This document shows, one piece after another, positions 19,401 through 29,306 of a stretch of 64,000 bases of DNA. Origin of the DNA: Candidatus Peregrinibacteria bacterium CG10_big_fil_rev_8_21_14_0_10_36_19 (GTDB lineage Bacteria > Patescibacteriota > Gracilibacteria > UBA1369 > LOWO2-01-FULL-3); assembly GCA_002772535.1 (NCBI GenBank), contig PFDP01000014.1, forward strand, positions 270,126 to 334,125, read 5' to 3'. The first letter of the stretch is position 1, and every line of letters begins with the position of its first letter. A model generated the notes under the pieces. It worked only from the letters and a program-made list of their open reading frames with translations. It made no database searches and was not told the DNA's origin. The position numbers and the translations under genes were made by a program.

Positions 19401-21489
19401 CACCAACAGCACCTACAGTTCCAGCCCCAGTGATAGCAGCGCCAGAAGCCAATTTAATTCCACCACCAGCTCCACCACCAGCTCCATAACCAGTAGCAGA
19501 AGATCCAACAGCACCATCAGCAGTAATACTACCACCTATTGCAATATCCCCTCCCGCATTCAAAATAATCAATCCACCACCAGAACCACCAGCATTACTA
19601 CTATAACCTCCACCTCCACCAGACCCCATAGTAACAGGGTTTGAAACAGCACAATAAGCAGTACCACCAGTATCTGCGCTAGCAATACCATCAGCATCAG
19701 TACCATCACCACCATCACCGCCGTGAGCACCACCACCACCATCAGAATCAGGATCATTAACAGCAGCAATACCAAACCCACCAGCAGGACCATTACCATT
19801 TACCGTAGCATCACTACCACCTGTATACCCCTTAGCATCAACATCAATAACACCACCAGAAGCAACAGTAACAGCACCAGTCGTTGTAATATTTACTATA
19901 TGAGTTTGAGCAGTAGTATTAGCACCATGAGTAACAGTTCCGGTTGAAGCAACTGTTAAGGTATTTAGTTCCAAATCAGTAGCAGTTGTATAATTTCTCA
20001 TATCCAAAGTACCATTTGTACCAACAGTTAAATCCATAGCCGAAGAACCTGTAAAAGTAGCGCCAGAATCAAGCCTAAGATCAGCTTGAGCAACTGTAAA
20101 GGAACTAGGAGCCGTTAAAGTACCACCCGAATCAACCGCTATAGTACTCGTATTATCACTAGCAGCAAAAGGACTAGCATCAGCTAATGTTAAGGTTTTA
20201 CCAGTTGCTATTTGATAAAAAGAAGCATTCAATAAAGTTAAGGAATCTACACTCACAGAAGCATCAATTTGTGGAGTATAAGCCGAGCTAGCCTGATCAT
20301 TATTTACAACATACACATCATTAATAGTAGTAGCAGAAGTTTTTTTAACATATGCAACACCAGCTCCTCCACTTTTACCAGCGCCACCGCCTGTAGTACC
20401 ACCATAAATTAAGAAACTACCACTAGTGGTAATAAAAGTATCATCAATACTATTTGAAACAGAATACTGAATAAAAACACAACCACCTCCACCAGCTCCA
20501 GCACCGGTAGCACCACCATTACCACCAACAACAGAAATAGAAGTTGGAGTTCCAGAAATTGTAGCAGCAGTTAATTTAATTCCACCACCAGCTCCACCAC
20601 CAGCTCCAGCTCCAGCAAAACCCGCCCCTTGATTACCAGCAGCAGCAATAGTTCCAGAAATATTTAAAGTATCAGTAGCATTTAAAATCACCAAACCACC
20701 ACCAGAACCACCAAGTTGAGCACTATAACCACCACCACCACCAGAACCTATAGTTGCAGGATTTGAATAAGATCCATAAGCAGTACCACCACTATTTAAG
20801 TATGCAGCACCAGTATCAGTAAGTCCATCACCACCAGAACCACAATTAGCTCCACCAGCACCATCAGACAAAGCATTGTTATAAGCCGCCAAACCAGCTC
20901 CAGGACCATTACCATCATCTAAATGAGTTGTACCCCCTTCATAACCAAGACCACTTACATCAATATTACCAGCAACAGTAATGTTATTAGCAGAAAAATT
21001 AACTTCATAGGCCTGTGTTGTAGTATTTTGAGAGTGTACCAATGAACCACCACTTGCCACCACTAAATCTCCAGAAATAGACTGAGCAACAACATTGTTT
21101 TGAACCAAAATAGCATTACTATTGATATTAATATTTCCTCCAGTTCCAATATTTCCAACTAAATTTAGCTGAGTAAAAGAACCAGTTCCAAGAGTCAAAG
21201 TTCCAAAATCTGCAGTTTGCCCAGAAGAAACAGTAACAGTTGCATTATTTATCGTAACGATATCATCACTATCCGGTAATAAAGGATCAGAACTCCAGTT
21301 TGCAGCATCGTTCCAAGTACTACCATCACCAGCACCATTCCAAGAAACAGCTTCACCAGCAGCATCAGCAAAATAAACATTATTAGCAAAAAAAGCCAAA
21401 CCAAAGGCTCCTCCAACAACTAACAGTAAAGACAAAGTTAAACCAAAAGCTGAGAACTTTTTATAAAGCGAATTTAAAATTTTAGGCAT
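16495..21489 (-). CDS. giant glycine-rich secreted surface protein
   Basis: A 1664-residue secreted protein. A signal peptide/TM (about 12-36) leads into VSWNGAGDGSTWNDAANW, the start of repeated parallel-beta segments rich in Gly, Thr and Ser. Two similar halves contain GSGGGGGYSA/GSGGGLVILNA motifs (about 245-275 and 620-650). Next are fibronectin-III-like domains (about 840-1100, with LTWSSLTETNFNHFEVWYG and TVYYYKVWAIDDYGN). Then there is a poly-Thr/Ser linker (about 1110-1145), a helical charged section, a five-fold GGVTPPMAPA repeat (about 1397-1443) and C-terminal Ig/carboxypeptidase-regulatory-like domains. It is likely an adhesin or sheath protein. No LPXTG, SLH or autotransporter barrel is seen, so the anchoring is unknown. 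Composition strongly favours Gly, Thr and Ala. Confidence 0.85.
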   Translation of the reverse strand: MPKILNSLYKKFSAFGLTLSLLLVVGGAFGLAFFANNVYFADAAGEAVSWNGAGDGSTWNDAANWSSDPLLPDSDDIVTINNATVTVSSGQTADFGTLTLGTGSFTQLNLVGNIGTGGNININSNAILVQNNVVAQSISGDLVVASGGSLVHSQNTTTQAYEVNFSANNITVAGNIDVSGLGYEGGTTHLDDGNGPGAGLAAYNNALSDGAGGANCGSGGDGLTDTGAAYLNSGGTAYGSYSNPATIGSGGGGGYSAQLGGSGGGLVILNATDTLNISGTIAAAGNQGAGFAGAGAGGGAGGGIKLTAATISGTPTSISVVGGNGGATGAGAGGGGCVFIQYSVSNSIDDTFITTSGSFLIYGGTTGGGAGKSGGAGVAYVKKTSATTINDVYVVNNDQASSAYTPQIDASVSVDSLTLLNASFYQIATGKTLTLADASPFAASDNTSTIAVDSGGTLTAPSSFTVAQADLRLDSGATFTGSSAMDLTVGTNGTLDMRNYTTATDLELNTLTVASTGTVTHGANTTAQTHIVNITTTGAVTVASGGVIDVDAKGYTGGSDATVNGNGPAGGFGIAAVNDPDSDGGGGAHGGDGGDGTDADGIASADTGGTAYCAVSNPVTMGSGGGGGYSSNAGGSGGGLIILNAGGDIAIGGSITADGAVGSSATGYGAGGGAGGGIKLASGAAITGAGTVGAVGGAGGADAAGGGGGGCIRVEYVTTTVLADISDVSVAAGTFGGAPGTAGSIGLFSVAQSNNAPASTAPSSVTQLTDGSGYITFATTISDADADTVNVKVEYSDDDGSTWYDPDLVSVTAATGTPTVDDAQAYQIRSVSTASANALVITWDTQSATNENGALAGDQTDIKIRVTANDGTIDGSVATVASAFEVDNLDPSGLTALVAGGITTSSQILTWSSLTETNFNHFEVWYGASQSDVQNRTGTATEWDDSDDADLLTRTTLTTTITGLSSNTVYYYKVWAIDDYGNESTVSDVASYTAAITPSAPSVSAASSTTVTVSVNANGNNSATTFAIQMNDSSYLTADGSSSVTETWRTASNWGTVTVSGLSPVTTYTFKVKAKNGDDVETSFSSSASATTSANGGGVVFSGGGGGGSSSQTSNNTSDQSDTTTTTTTTTTTTNTTVDTPTNTEKVEVSLNQPVPEKTVTTKTTTKKTNLVRPVEPKVEKTIQEVQKEIESKKQEKISVELVKAAIDDAEAEKSVEEIEQINKDLALIESISDSLFEDVDNEVFTAVKDLVKNDISAEVVRSLVTGETKVPVIFDNSGRPVAVSNIKKAEELMNKIIDEAKASGTLSKLNLNGNDVPDLLEKSAKDALGLDTSLFAKVDSTKYHSIENAISFGAEKGELSVSVAPKIFKNKLDEVVTVGSAPRIAVNIPVSSSNKVGGVTPPMAPAGGVTPPMAPVGGVTPPMAPAGGVTPPMAPAGGVTPPMKLSQILLAASSKNKPVVREVNVVLVKDGNFDEQILVASGVRGDEEGKAIVVPKSPIPNGTYNVMIVDRVTNEIAFGGKIVVNNEVDLGTPRLQLPIGLEAVKGVATSGPFKLVQYLYNNGSALMSKNEGSVSSLIYDFVLSELNLKKPSEDIVGYAEPGAVMVVNWQSVILSSVVVADAKGKFEVSVPRNLPDGQHEVMAFAYNPKRNSVSNVTTLYFRK
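17161..17298 (-). repeat. 30-bp tandem repeat inside the giant surface protein
   Basis: Four full 30-bp units and one partial unit encode the peptide repeat GGVTPPMAPA. Units differ at only a few positions (T/C within GGTGGA/GGCGGA and CTGCT/CTGCC/CTACC), so the array is recent or kept uniform. Repeat number may vary between strains. Confidence 0.95.
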
Positions 21490-21552
21490 AATAGAATGAG
21501 TAATATTCCCTCTATTATTAACACAATTCTCAGAATAAATTAAACGGAAATC

Positions 21553-21590
21553 AAAAAAGGACTGTCTAAAAAATAGACAGTCCTTTCTTT
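21553..21590 (-). terminator. terminator of the groESL operon
   Basis: A perfect ~14-bp hairpin (AAAAGGACTGTCTA / TAGACAGTCCTTTT) followed by a T-run on the minus strand, 18-55 bases past the groEL stop. It separates groEL from the giant surface protein gene. Confidence 0.88.
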
Positions 21591-21607
21591 TTAATGTGCA
21601 ATCATAC

Positions 21608-23239
<1,632 letters not shown>

Positions 23240-23260
23240 TTAATTTAGTTAGATAATATA

Positions 23261-23551
23261 CTAAGCCAGTTTTCCATAAACATCACCGGCAGAAATAATA
23301 AGAACATCCTTACCATCAAGCTTAAATTCGCTCGGACCATACTTAGAAAAAAGAACCACATCCCCCTCAGAAATTTCCATGTCTATACGAGAACCATCAT
23401 CTTTCATTTTCCCAGGACCAGCAGCAATCACCTTACCTTTCATAGGCCTTTCTTTAGAGGCAGTATCAGGAATAATAATTCCAGAAGAGCTAACTTCCTC
23501 CGTCACTGGCTCCACAACAATATTATCCCCTATTGGTATAATTTTAGGCAT
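23261..23551 (-). CDS. groS: co-chaperonin GroES (Hsp10)
   Basis: The 96-residue lid of the GroEL chamber. Recognisable parts are the N-terminal IPIGDNIVVEPV, the mobile loop (EVSSSGIIIPDTASKERPMKG, residues about 18-38) and the C-terminal VLIISAGDVYGKL. It is first in the groES-groEL operon. Its promoter is embedded in a CIRCE operator about 26 bases upstream, so it is expected to be heat-induced through HrcA. Confidence 0.97.
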   Translation of the reverse strand: MPKIIPIGDNIVVEPVTEEVSSSGIIIPDTASKERPMKGKVIAAGPGKMKDDGSRIDMEISEGDVVLFSKYGPSEFKLDGKDVLIISAGDVYGKLA

Positions 23552-23576
23552 AAAATATTTTTGTTAAATAATAAAA

Positions 23577-23603
23577 TTAGCACCCGTTATTATAGAGTGC
23601 TAA
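23577..23603. promoter_or_regulatory. CIRCE operator (HrcA site) of groESL
   Basis: TTAGCACCC-N9-GAGTGCTAA, matching the CIRCE consensus TTAGCACTC-N9-GAGTGCTAA with one arm mismatch. The -10 element lies in the spacer, so bound HrcA would block the promoter. Confidence 0.93.
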
Positions 23604-23616
23604 TTTTGTCCGTCAA
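23589..23616 (-). promoter_or_regulatory. groESL promoter
   Basis: On the minus strand, TTGACG (23611-23616) is separated by 16 bases from TATAAT (23589-23594). The -10 lies within the CIRCE spacer. Confidence 0.85.
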
Positions 23617-23624
23617 GTTTATTT

Positions 23625-25148
23625 TTATTGTGCAATAGCTTCCTCTCTCACCTCTCTAATAACATGAACTTTCACAGCACCTGGATGATTCAAATCACCT
23701 TCAATTTTCTTAGCAATTCTATGAGACAATTTAATAGCAGTTAAATCGTCAACTTTGTCCGGATCAACAAACACACGCACTTCTGAACCAGCCTGTACCA
23801 CAAAAGATTTTTTAACACCTTCAAATCCATTACATAGATTTTCAAGCTCCATAAGTCTTCTAATATAAGAATCTAGATTATCATTAGTAGCGCCAGGTCT
23901 TGAACATGAAATCATACTTGCAACCTGTACAACCTGCGCCTCCAAACTTTCTGGCTCAGGGTCATTATGAGTAGACTCAATAGCATGAACAACCTCCTCA
24001 GATAAACCAAATTTTCTAGCAATATCAGCGCCAATCTTAGCATGATGACCAGGAATTTCATGATCAACAGCTTTACCAATATCATGAAGTAAAGCAGCCC
24101 TCTTACAAACAGTAACATCAGCTCCCAACTCAGAAGCCAAATTAGCCGCCAAATAACAAACCTCCATAGATTGCTTCAAAGCATTCTGACCACTAGTCAC
24201 CCTAAACTTCAAACGCCCCAAAAGTTTTATTAAGTTAGGAGGAAGACCAGTAACACCAGTGTCCAAAACAGCTTTCTCACCCAGTTCTTTAATCAAAACA
24301 TTCACTTCTTCTTTAACCTTTTCAACAGTCTCTTCAATTCTTGCTGGATGAATACGACCATCTTCTATAAGTCTCTCCAAAGATACTTTTGCAATATATC
24401 GACGCACTAAATCAAAACCAGAAATAACAATTGAACCAGGAGTGTCATCTACTATCACATCTATACCTGTAACTTGCTCAAAAGCATTAATGTTACGCCC
24501 CTCTCTTCCAATGATTCTCCCTTTCATATCATCACTTGGAAGATTTACTATTGTAGCAGTAGATTCTGCCGTAGTTTCAGAAGCACATCTTGCCATAGCA
24601 TCAGCAAGCATCCATTTTGCTTTCTCTTTTGCTTTTTCCTTCAGCTCCTTCTCATATTTTTTAACTTGAGAAACAATATCATCTCTAGCTTCTTCCTCAA
24701 CTTTACTCAAAAGCAATTCTTTCGCCTCATCTTTAGACATAGCAGCAACACGCTCAAGCTCTTCAGCCTGCTTCTTATACATACCTTCAACTTCCTCTTT
24801 TGTTTTTCTTACAGAAGCAACTTTTGAATCAAGCTCCTCTCTTGTTTTTTCCAAGTCTTGATCCTTTTTAGTAATTGACTTCTCTTTTTCAAGAAGCCTT
24901 TCTTCAATTTCATCAAGGTGTTTTTGTTTTTTTTGCTCTTCTTTCTTCAAGTCATCCTGAAGCTTAAAAGCCTCATTCCGAGCCTCATAAAGAATCTCTT
25001 TAGATTTACTCTTGGCATCATCAAGAATTTGTTCAGCCTTTTGAACCAAATCCTTATTTTTGCCTTCAATCTGTTGTTTACGATAATAGTACCCGCCAGC
25101 ACCACCAGCGCCCAAGCCTATCAAGGCCAGAATCAAATTAATTAACAT
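23625..25148 (-). CDS. rny: ribonuclease Y
   Basis: A membrane-anchored endoribonuclease that starts mRNA decay. The 507-residue layout is canonical: an N-terminal TM (about 3-22, with GAGGAGGYYYRK), a long coiled coil (about 25-190), a KH domain (IIGREGRNINAFEQVTGIDV near 212-235), and an HD domain with AALLHDIGKAVDHEIPGHHAKIG and ESTHNDPEPES. Conserved HD residues are intact, so it should be active. It stands downstream of groESL on the same strand, separated by the groESL promoter. Its own upstream region is the 293-base gap before the lamin-tail gene. Confidence 0.97.
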   Translation of the reverse strand: MLINLILALIGLGAGGAGGYYYRKQQIEGKNKDLVQKAEQILDDAKSKSKEILYEARNEAFKLQDDLKKEEQKKQKHLDEIEERLLEKEKSITKKDQDLEKTREELDSKVASVRKTKEEVEGMYKKQAEELERVAAMSKDEAKELLLSKVEEEARDDIVSQVKKYEKELKEKAKEKAKWMLADAMARCASETTAESTATIVNLPSDDMKGRIIGREGRNINAFEQVTGIDVIVDDTPGSIVISGFDLVRRYIAKVSLERLIEDGRIHPARIEETVEKVKEEVNVLIKELGEKAVLDTGVTGLPPNLIKLLGRLKFRVTSGQNALKQSMEVCYLAANLASELGADVTVCKRAALLHDIGKAVDHEIPGHHAKIGADIARKFGLSEEVVHAIESTHNDPEPESLEAQVVQVASMISCSRPGATNDNLDSYIRRLMELENLCNGFEGVKKSFVVQAGSEVRVFVDPDKVDDLTAIKLSHRIAKKIEGDLNHPGAVKVHVIREVREEAIAQ

Positions 25149-25441
25149 ACAAACAAAGGTTAGGTATTTATGTGCCTAGCCCTAAAGATTGCCTATAGAA
25201 ACATTCTCCAACTATGGAGACAAACTAATTTTTTAATAACACCACATTACACACTCTATAAACTCTTATTTTAGGTCTTACTACAGCAATTTTAGTTAGT
25301 TATTAGTTCAGTTATTCTATTCAAAAAAATCTTTAAATCTAAGCTCTAAATGTATTTACAAGTGGAGTTTACCCCATCGAAAGCACATTAAAAAGTAAAA
25401 ATTTTATATTTTTTTAACATTCCTTTGTTTAACTCACATTA

Positions 25442-26509
25442 ATGAAAAAAAACATCTTTACATTTTTGGTAATATATTTTTTAACGACACATCAAGCTTA
25501 TTCCATAGCTCCTATAACTTTTTCAGAATTAAGTTTTAAAGACACTCATGGAGATTGGGTTGAACTAAAAATTAATTCAGAAATAAGTAGCTTATTAGAA
25601 ATAAAAAACGGAAAAAGTACCTACACAATAAATCCAGAAGAGATTTTGAACAAAAATTTTATACTAATAACCCTAAACCAACCTACAACAAAAGAAATAT
25701 CAACAAAGGAAACTATAAAAAAGTATTATAAAAAACCACCGTTAAACAACAATAAGGGAGAAATATGCCTATACTCAAACAACATAAATATAGAATGTAT
25801 ATGCTGGAATCAAACAGGAACAGGGTGCATAAACAGCAAAACAATTAAAAGGAATCAATCCGTTATTAAAGAAAACAATTGGAACCCCGCAGCATCACCA
25901 ACACCAGGAGAAGCAAATGGCACAGAATCAAATAACATAATAATCACAGAAATATTCCCAAACCCAAAGGGAACAGATAGTAATCGAGAATGGGTAAAAA
26001 TTAAAAACGTTGGCTCAAAAAGTGTAGATCTCACAAATTGGAAAACAAACAACACAGCAATAAACCAAACCATCGACGCAAACGCCACACTTATCATTAA
26101 AACAAAACTACCAAACAAAAAAAACAAGGTAACACTAAATAACTTTACAAACAAAATCGTAGATGAAGTTTTATACCCAAAAGCTCCAGAAGGGCTTTCA
26201 TATACAAAAGTAAAAAACAATTGGATTTGGACAAAACCCAACTCAATACAAAATCAACACATAATAGAAAAAACTGGATATATAACAAACACAACACCAC
26301 TTGAAGTAAATCTCAAACCACTAAAATCAAATATACAAAAAGAACTATTAAACACACTCAAAATAGGAACAAAAATCAGCTACCTCACAGACAACAACCA
26401 AATATACGCATTAAACCCCTTAAATAAGACCTTTTTTCTTCATCACATTATACATCATCTGCACAAACTCCCCTCTAGTAACTTGATGGTTAGGATCAAA
26501 AATATCTGA
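25442..26509 (+). CDS. secreted lamin-tail-domain protein
   Basis: The 355-residue protein has a cleavable signal peptide (about 1-22, FLVIYFLTTHQAYS). A first weak lamin-tail-like segment spans about 25-130 (ITFSELSFKDTHGDWVELKI). A clear LTD is at about 165-255 (IIITEIFPNPKGTDSNREWVKIKN, SVDLTNWKT). Two Cys pairs (ICLYSN...IECICWNQTGTGC) may form disulphides. LTD proteins at bacterial surfaces often accompany nucleases or attachment proteins, but no nuclease motif is seen. The last ~30 codons overlap the convergent SLH gene by 90 bases. A stop appears in another frame at about 26424, so a frameshift or sequence error could have lengthened the tail. Confidence 0.75.
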   Translation: MKKNIFTFLVIYFLTTHQAYSIAPITFSELSFKDTHGDWVELKINSEISSLLEIKNGKSTYTINPEEILNKNFILITLNQPTTKEISTKETIKKYYKKPPLNNNKGEICLYSNNINIECICWNQTGTGCINSKTIKRNQSVIKENNWNPAASPTPGEANGTESNNIIITEIFPNPKGTDSNREWVKIKNVGSKSVDLTNWKTNNTAINQTIDANATLIIKTKLPNKKNKVTLNNFTNKIVDEVLYPKAPEGLSYTKVKNNWIWTKPNSIQNQHIIEKTGYITNTTPLEVNLKPLKSNIQKELLNTLKIGTKISYLTDNNQIYALNPLNKTFFLHHIIHHLHKLPSSNLMVRIKNI

Positions 26510-27235
26510 ACTTTTAATTATTCCATCTTGTTTTGCCTTACAAGCATAAGGCGCAAACCAATCAGCGGACTTAACATCAGAAAAATCAGAATCATTTACA
26601 GTATCACAAACTCCATAGTCAAAAGCTCCAAAAATAATTTTAATTGCCGCAGCTTTATTTACAGCATCGCCAGGATGATAACTACCATCAGGGTTACCGT
26701 TTACCCAACCTTTTTCTTTTGCATGACAAACAAATACAGCAAACCACTCTTCTCCCACATCAGTAAAACAGTTAGATAGAACTTTACCACCAAAATCAGC
26801 ATCCAAAGCATCAGACAAAACAGACAACAATTCCGCCCGATTTATAGTATTATCAGGCTTAAAACTTGCATCAGCATACCCCTTTACAACCCCTTGATTT
26901 GCCAAAACCTCAATAGCTTCAGCATGTGGATGAGAAGAATCAACATCATTAAACAACTCCTTTACCTCATCGAGTTTTGCAGGACAAACACCAGATTTCC
27001 ACAAGTCACCACAGGCAGGAAAATCAACCTTTGGCTCAGGACAGCTATAACAAGCAGGAATAGCCTCAGTACTAACAACTGACTGCCCATCGCCTAAAAC
27101 AGAAACATATCTGTTTTCTATAAAATCATTCGTAGACGTAAAATAAGAAGTAACTGCATACATTGAGAATCCAGCAAACAATATCAATATTCCTAAAAAA
27201 TGAGCATCAGCTTTCTTAATTTTTTTCTTTAACAT
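26420..27235 (-). CDS. S-layer-homology (SLH) domain protein
   Basis: A 271-residue envelope protein. An N-terminal TM (about 12-30) precedes a Cys-containing segment (IPACYSCPEPKVDFPACGDLWKSGVCP). Three SLH domains follow, each with the VTRGEF/INRAELL-like turn: about 96-150 (ANQGVVKGYADASFKPDNTINRAELL), 153-210 (FTDVGEEWFAVFV, GSYHPGDAVNKAA) and 215-271 (DFSDVKSADWFAPYACKAK, VTRGEFVQMMYNVMKKKG). SLH triplets bind cell-wall polysaccharide. The permease gene upstream ends 11 bases before this start, suggesting one transcript. Confidence 0.9.
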   Translation of the reverse strand: MLKKKIKKADAHFLGILILFAGFSMYAVTSYFTSTNDFIENRYVSVLGDGQSVVSTEAIPACYSCPEPKVDFPACGDLWKSGVCPAKLDEVKELFNDVDSSHPHAEAIEVLANQGVVKGYADASFKPDNTINRAELLSVLSDALDADFGGKVLSNCFTDVGEEWFAVFVCHAKEKGWVNGNPDGSYHPGDAVNKAAAIKIIFGAFDYGVCDTVNDSDFSDVKSADWFAPYACKAKQDGIIKSSDIFDPNHQVTRGEFVQMMYNVMKKKGLI

Positions 27236-27246
27236 ATCAAAATAGG

Positions 27247-28359
27247 TTATTTTTTAAGTACACGTTTATATTCTGCTTCATAAATATGTAGAAGCGAAAC
27301 AAGAATAATTAAAACCAAAGGACCAATCACAACCCCCTTAAGACCAAGAGTAACTACACCACCAAGAACAACCAAAAATGTCATCAAAGAATAAGTATGA
27401 GCCTTCCCACCAATAAACATAGGTCTTAAAAGATTATCAACAGAACCAACCGCAAACACTCCCCACAAGAAAATAAATAATGCCGCTCCATAACTACCCA
27501 AAATAGCCAAAATAATTGAAGCGGGAATAAACACGGCAGCCGTACCAACAACCGGCACTAAAGAAAAAATTGCAGTTGTAGTACCCCAAAAAACTGGACT
27601 ACTAACGCCAACTATTGCGAAACCAATCCCACCAACTAACCCCTGCACAACAGCAGTCAAAAACACACCAAACACTACAGCCTCTACCATAGATTTTATT
27701 TTTCCAAACAGTTCACTTTCATAAATAGAAGGCAATGGACTTAAAACACCAACCCTTGAAACCAAACTTTCACCATCTTTAAAGAAATAAAACAAACAGA
27801 AAAACATCACAACAAGACTCAACATAATTTCAGAAAGACCTTTAGCTAAAGATGTAGCCTGAGAAACAAGAACTGTACTAGTAGTTTGAGCAAAATTAAT
27901 AATTGAATCCTTAATATCCAAAGAACCAATATCAACTATAGGATCAATTTGTCTTTTGAGTTCGTAAAAGAAAGCACCTTCTTGCCACTGAAGATATTTA
28001 TCAAAAACGCCAGAATTAACTTTTTCAACAATTACATCATAAGTGCTTAACGCCTCCTGAGTTAGCATTATTGTAAAAATAATTAATGGCACAACTATCA
28101 CAGCCACAACAACCAAACATGTAAAAAAAGATGCCAACCTATTATACCCCTTCATAAGTTTAGAAAAACCTTTGTAAATAGGGTAAAAAGCCACTGCCAA
28201 AACTGCAGCAATAAAAATAACCATCACAAATGGCTCTAAGATTCTAAACAACCAAAAGAAAACCGCAGCCATACAAAGCAACAAAAAGTAGCCAGGAAGT
28301 TTTTCAATTATCATACTAGCTTCAATCTCTTTATTTAAAGCTTTCTTTTTTGGAGGCAT
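27247..28359 (-). CDS. AI-2E family transporter/permease
   Basis: A 370-residue polytopic membrane protein of the UPF0118/AI-2E family. The family pattern is visible: paired N-terminal helices, a soluble helical stretch, then FFKDGESLVSRVGVLSPLP, GGIGFAIVGVSSPVFWG and the P-rich SLVPVVGTAAVFIPASIILAI segment. C-terminal VDNLLRPMFIGGKAHTYSLMTFLVVLGGV is typical. Substrates for most members are unproven, and an AI-2 role should not be assumed. The SLH gene follows 11 bases downstream. Confidence 0.9.
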   Translation of the reverse strand: MPPKKKALNKEIEASMIIEKLPGYFLLLCMAAVFFWLFRILEPFVMVIFIAAVLAVAFYPIYKGFSKLMKGYNRLASFFTCLVVVAVIVVPLIIFTIMLTQEALSTYDVIVEKVNSGVFDKYLQWQEGAFFYELKRQIDPIVDIGSLDIKDSIINFAQTTSTVLVSQATSLAKGLSEIMLSLVVMFFCLFYFFKDGESLVSRVGVLSPLPSIYESELFGKIKSMVEAVVFGVFLTAVVQGLVGGIGFAIVGVSSPVFWGTTTAIFSLVPVVGTAAVFIPASIILAILGSYGAALFIFLWGVFAVGSVDNLLRPMFIGGKAHTYSLMTFLVVLGGVVTLGLKGVVIGPLVLIILVSLLHIYEAEYKRVLKK

Positions 28360-28397
28360 AGTTAATGAGGGTTAATTAACTAGCCACATTCTACCGA

Positions 28398-29306
28398 CTA
28401 AGGTCTCTCTAAGCAATAAAACCTTCTAACAAAATCTATAAAAAAAGTATACATGGAATCAACAACCTGCCCCTGTACTGCCGGACAACCGGTATAAACT
28501 TTATCAACACCGCCACCAATACGACCACTCAACCCCTTCCTAACATTTAAAAGTACAGAATCTTGCAAATCCAAATACTCACCTTTACCATCAGAGATTA
28601 TCTTAAAAGCTAATTCATTATAGCGAGGGAGCAAAAACCTACCACTAGCATCTTCCACAAGTTCACCCACCAAGTGTGTTAAAACGCTTATGTCCAAAAC
28701 TGAACACACGTTAATCAAAGCTCTTGTTTTTGGATGTTCTAATATTTTTAACTGTCTCTCTTTTGAATTCACACCCAAATCAGACACAACCTTCAAAGGC
28801 ATAAACAAAAATCTTACAGCAGTGTTCATACCAGCATTAAAATAAGACGAAGTATTATAACAATTACTAGCCACCCCCTCAGAAGACAAATGAGATAAAT
28901 CCTCATCAAGCCTAATCTGAAAATCAAAACTTTGAACAGACAAAAATTGGGACAATAAACCTATAAACCTCCAAACAAAAGCTTCATATAAAGTATTCAA
29001 ATTACTATCACGAACATTAAAACCAAAATCATCATTCTTTCTTAGTTCGTTTTCCGCAAAAATCCAGAAATTTTGAATAAAAATTGAAACATCATACCTC
29101 GCCATAACAAGTTTACGCTCAAGATCATTAAGTCCAACCAAATCCTGCTCAGTAGGCATATGACTTATATCTATCTTCAAAGCACGATTGCGAACTAAAC
29201 TCATAAGCTCACGCAATGTAGAATTGGGACGAGGAATAATTTCAGAGCCACCAACACTCCCATCAGTATGATATGGACACCCACCTATCTTTTTATCTAA
29301 CGACAT
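28398..29306 (-). CDS. CPYH-motif protein of unknown function (paralogue A)
   Basis: Unrecognised 302-residue soluble protein. It begins MSLDKKIGGCPYH and carries a second Cys-Pro motif near the C-terminus (VYTGCPAVQGQVVDSM, about 275). The middle is helical. It is homologous to the neighbouring gene at 29297: matched stretches include LPRYNE versus LPKYHE, FNAGMNTAVRF versus SSGLFTAVNF, LEHPKTRALINV versus LRHPNLPKLIQV, and VYTGCPA versus VYTFCPA. The two starts and ends overlap by 10 bases, so both are translated from one message. Paired conserved CP motifs could bind metal or haem, but this is only a suggestion. No signal peptide or TM is seen. Confidence 0.75.
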   Translation of the reverse strand: MSLDKKIGGCPYHTDGSVGGSEIIPRPNSTLRELMSLVRNRALKIDISHMPTEQDLVGLNDLERKLVMARYDVSIFIQNFWIFAENELRKNDDFGFNVRDSNLNTLYEAFVWRFIGLLSQFLSVQSFDFQIRLDEDLSHLSSEGVASNCYNTSSYFNAGMNTAVRFLFMPLKVVSDLGVNSKERQLKILEHPKTRALINVCSVLDISVLTHLVGELVEDASGRFLLPRYNELAFKIISDGKGEYLDLQDSVLLNVRKGLSGRIGGGVDKVYTGCPAVQGQVVDSMYTFFIDFVRRFYCLERP

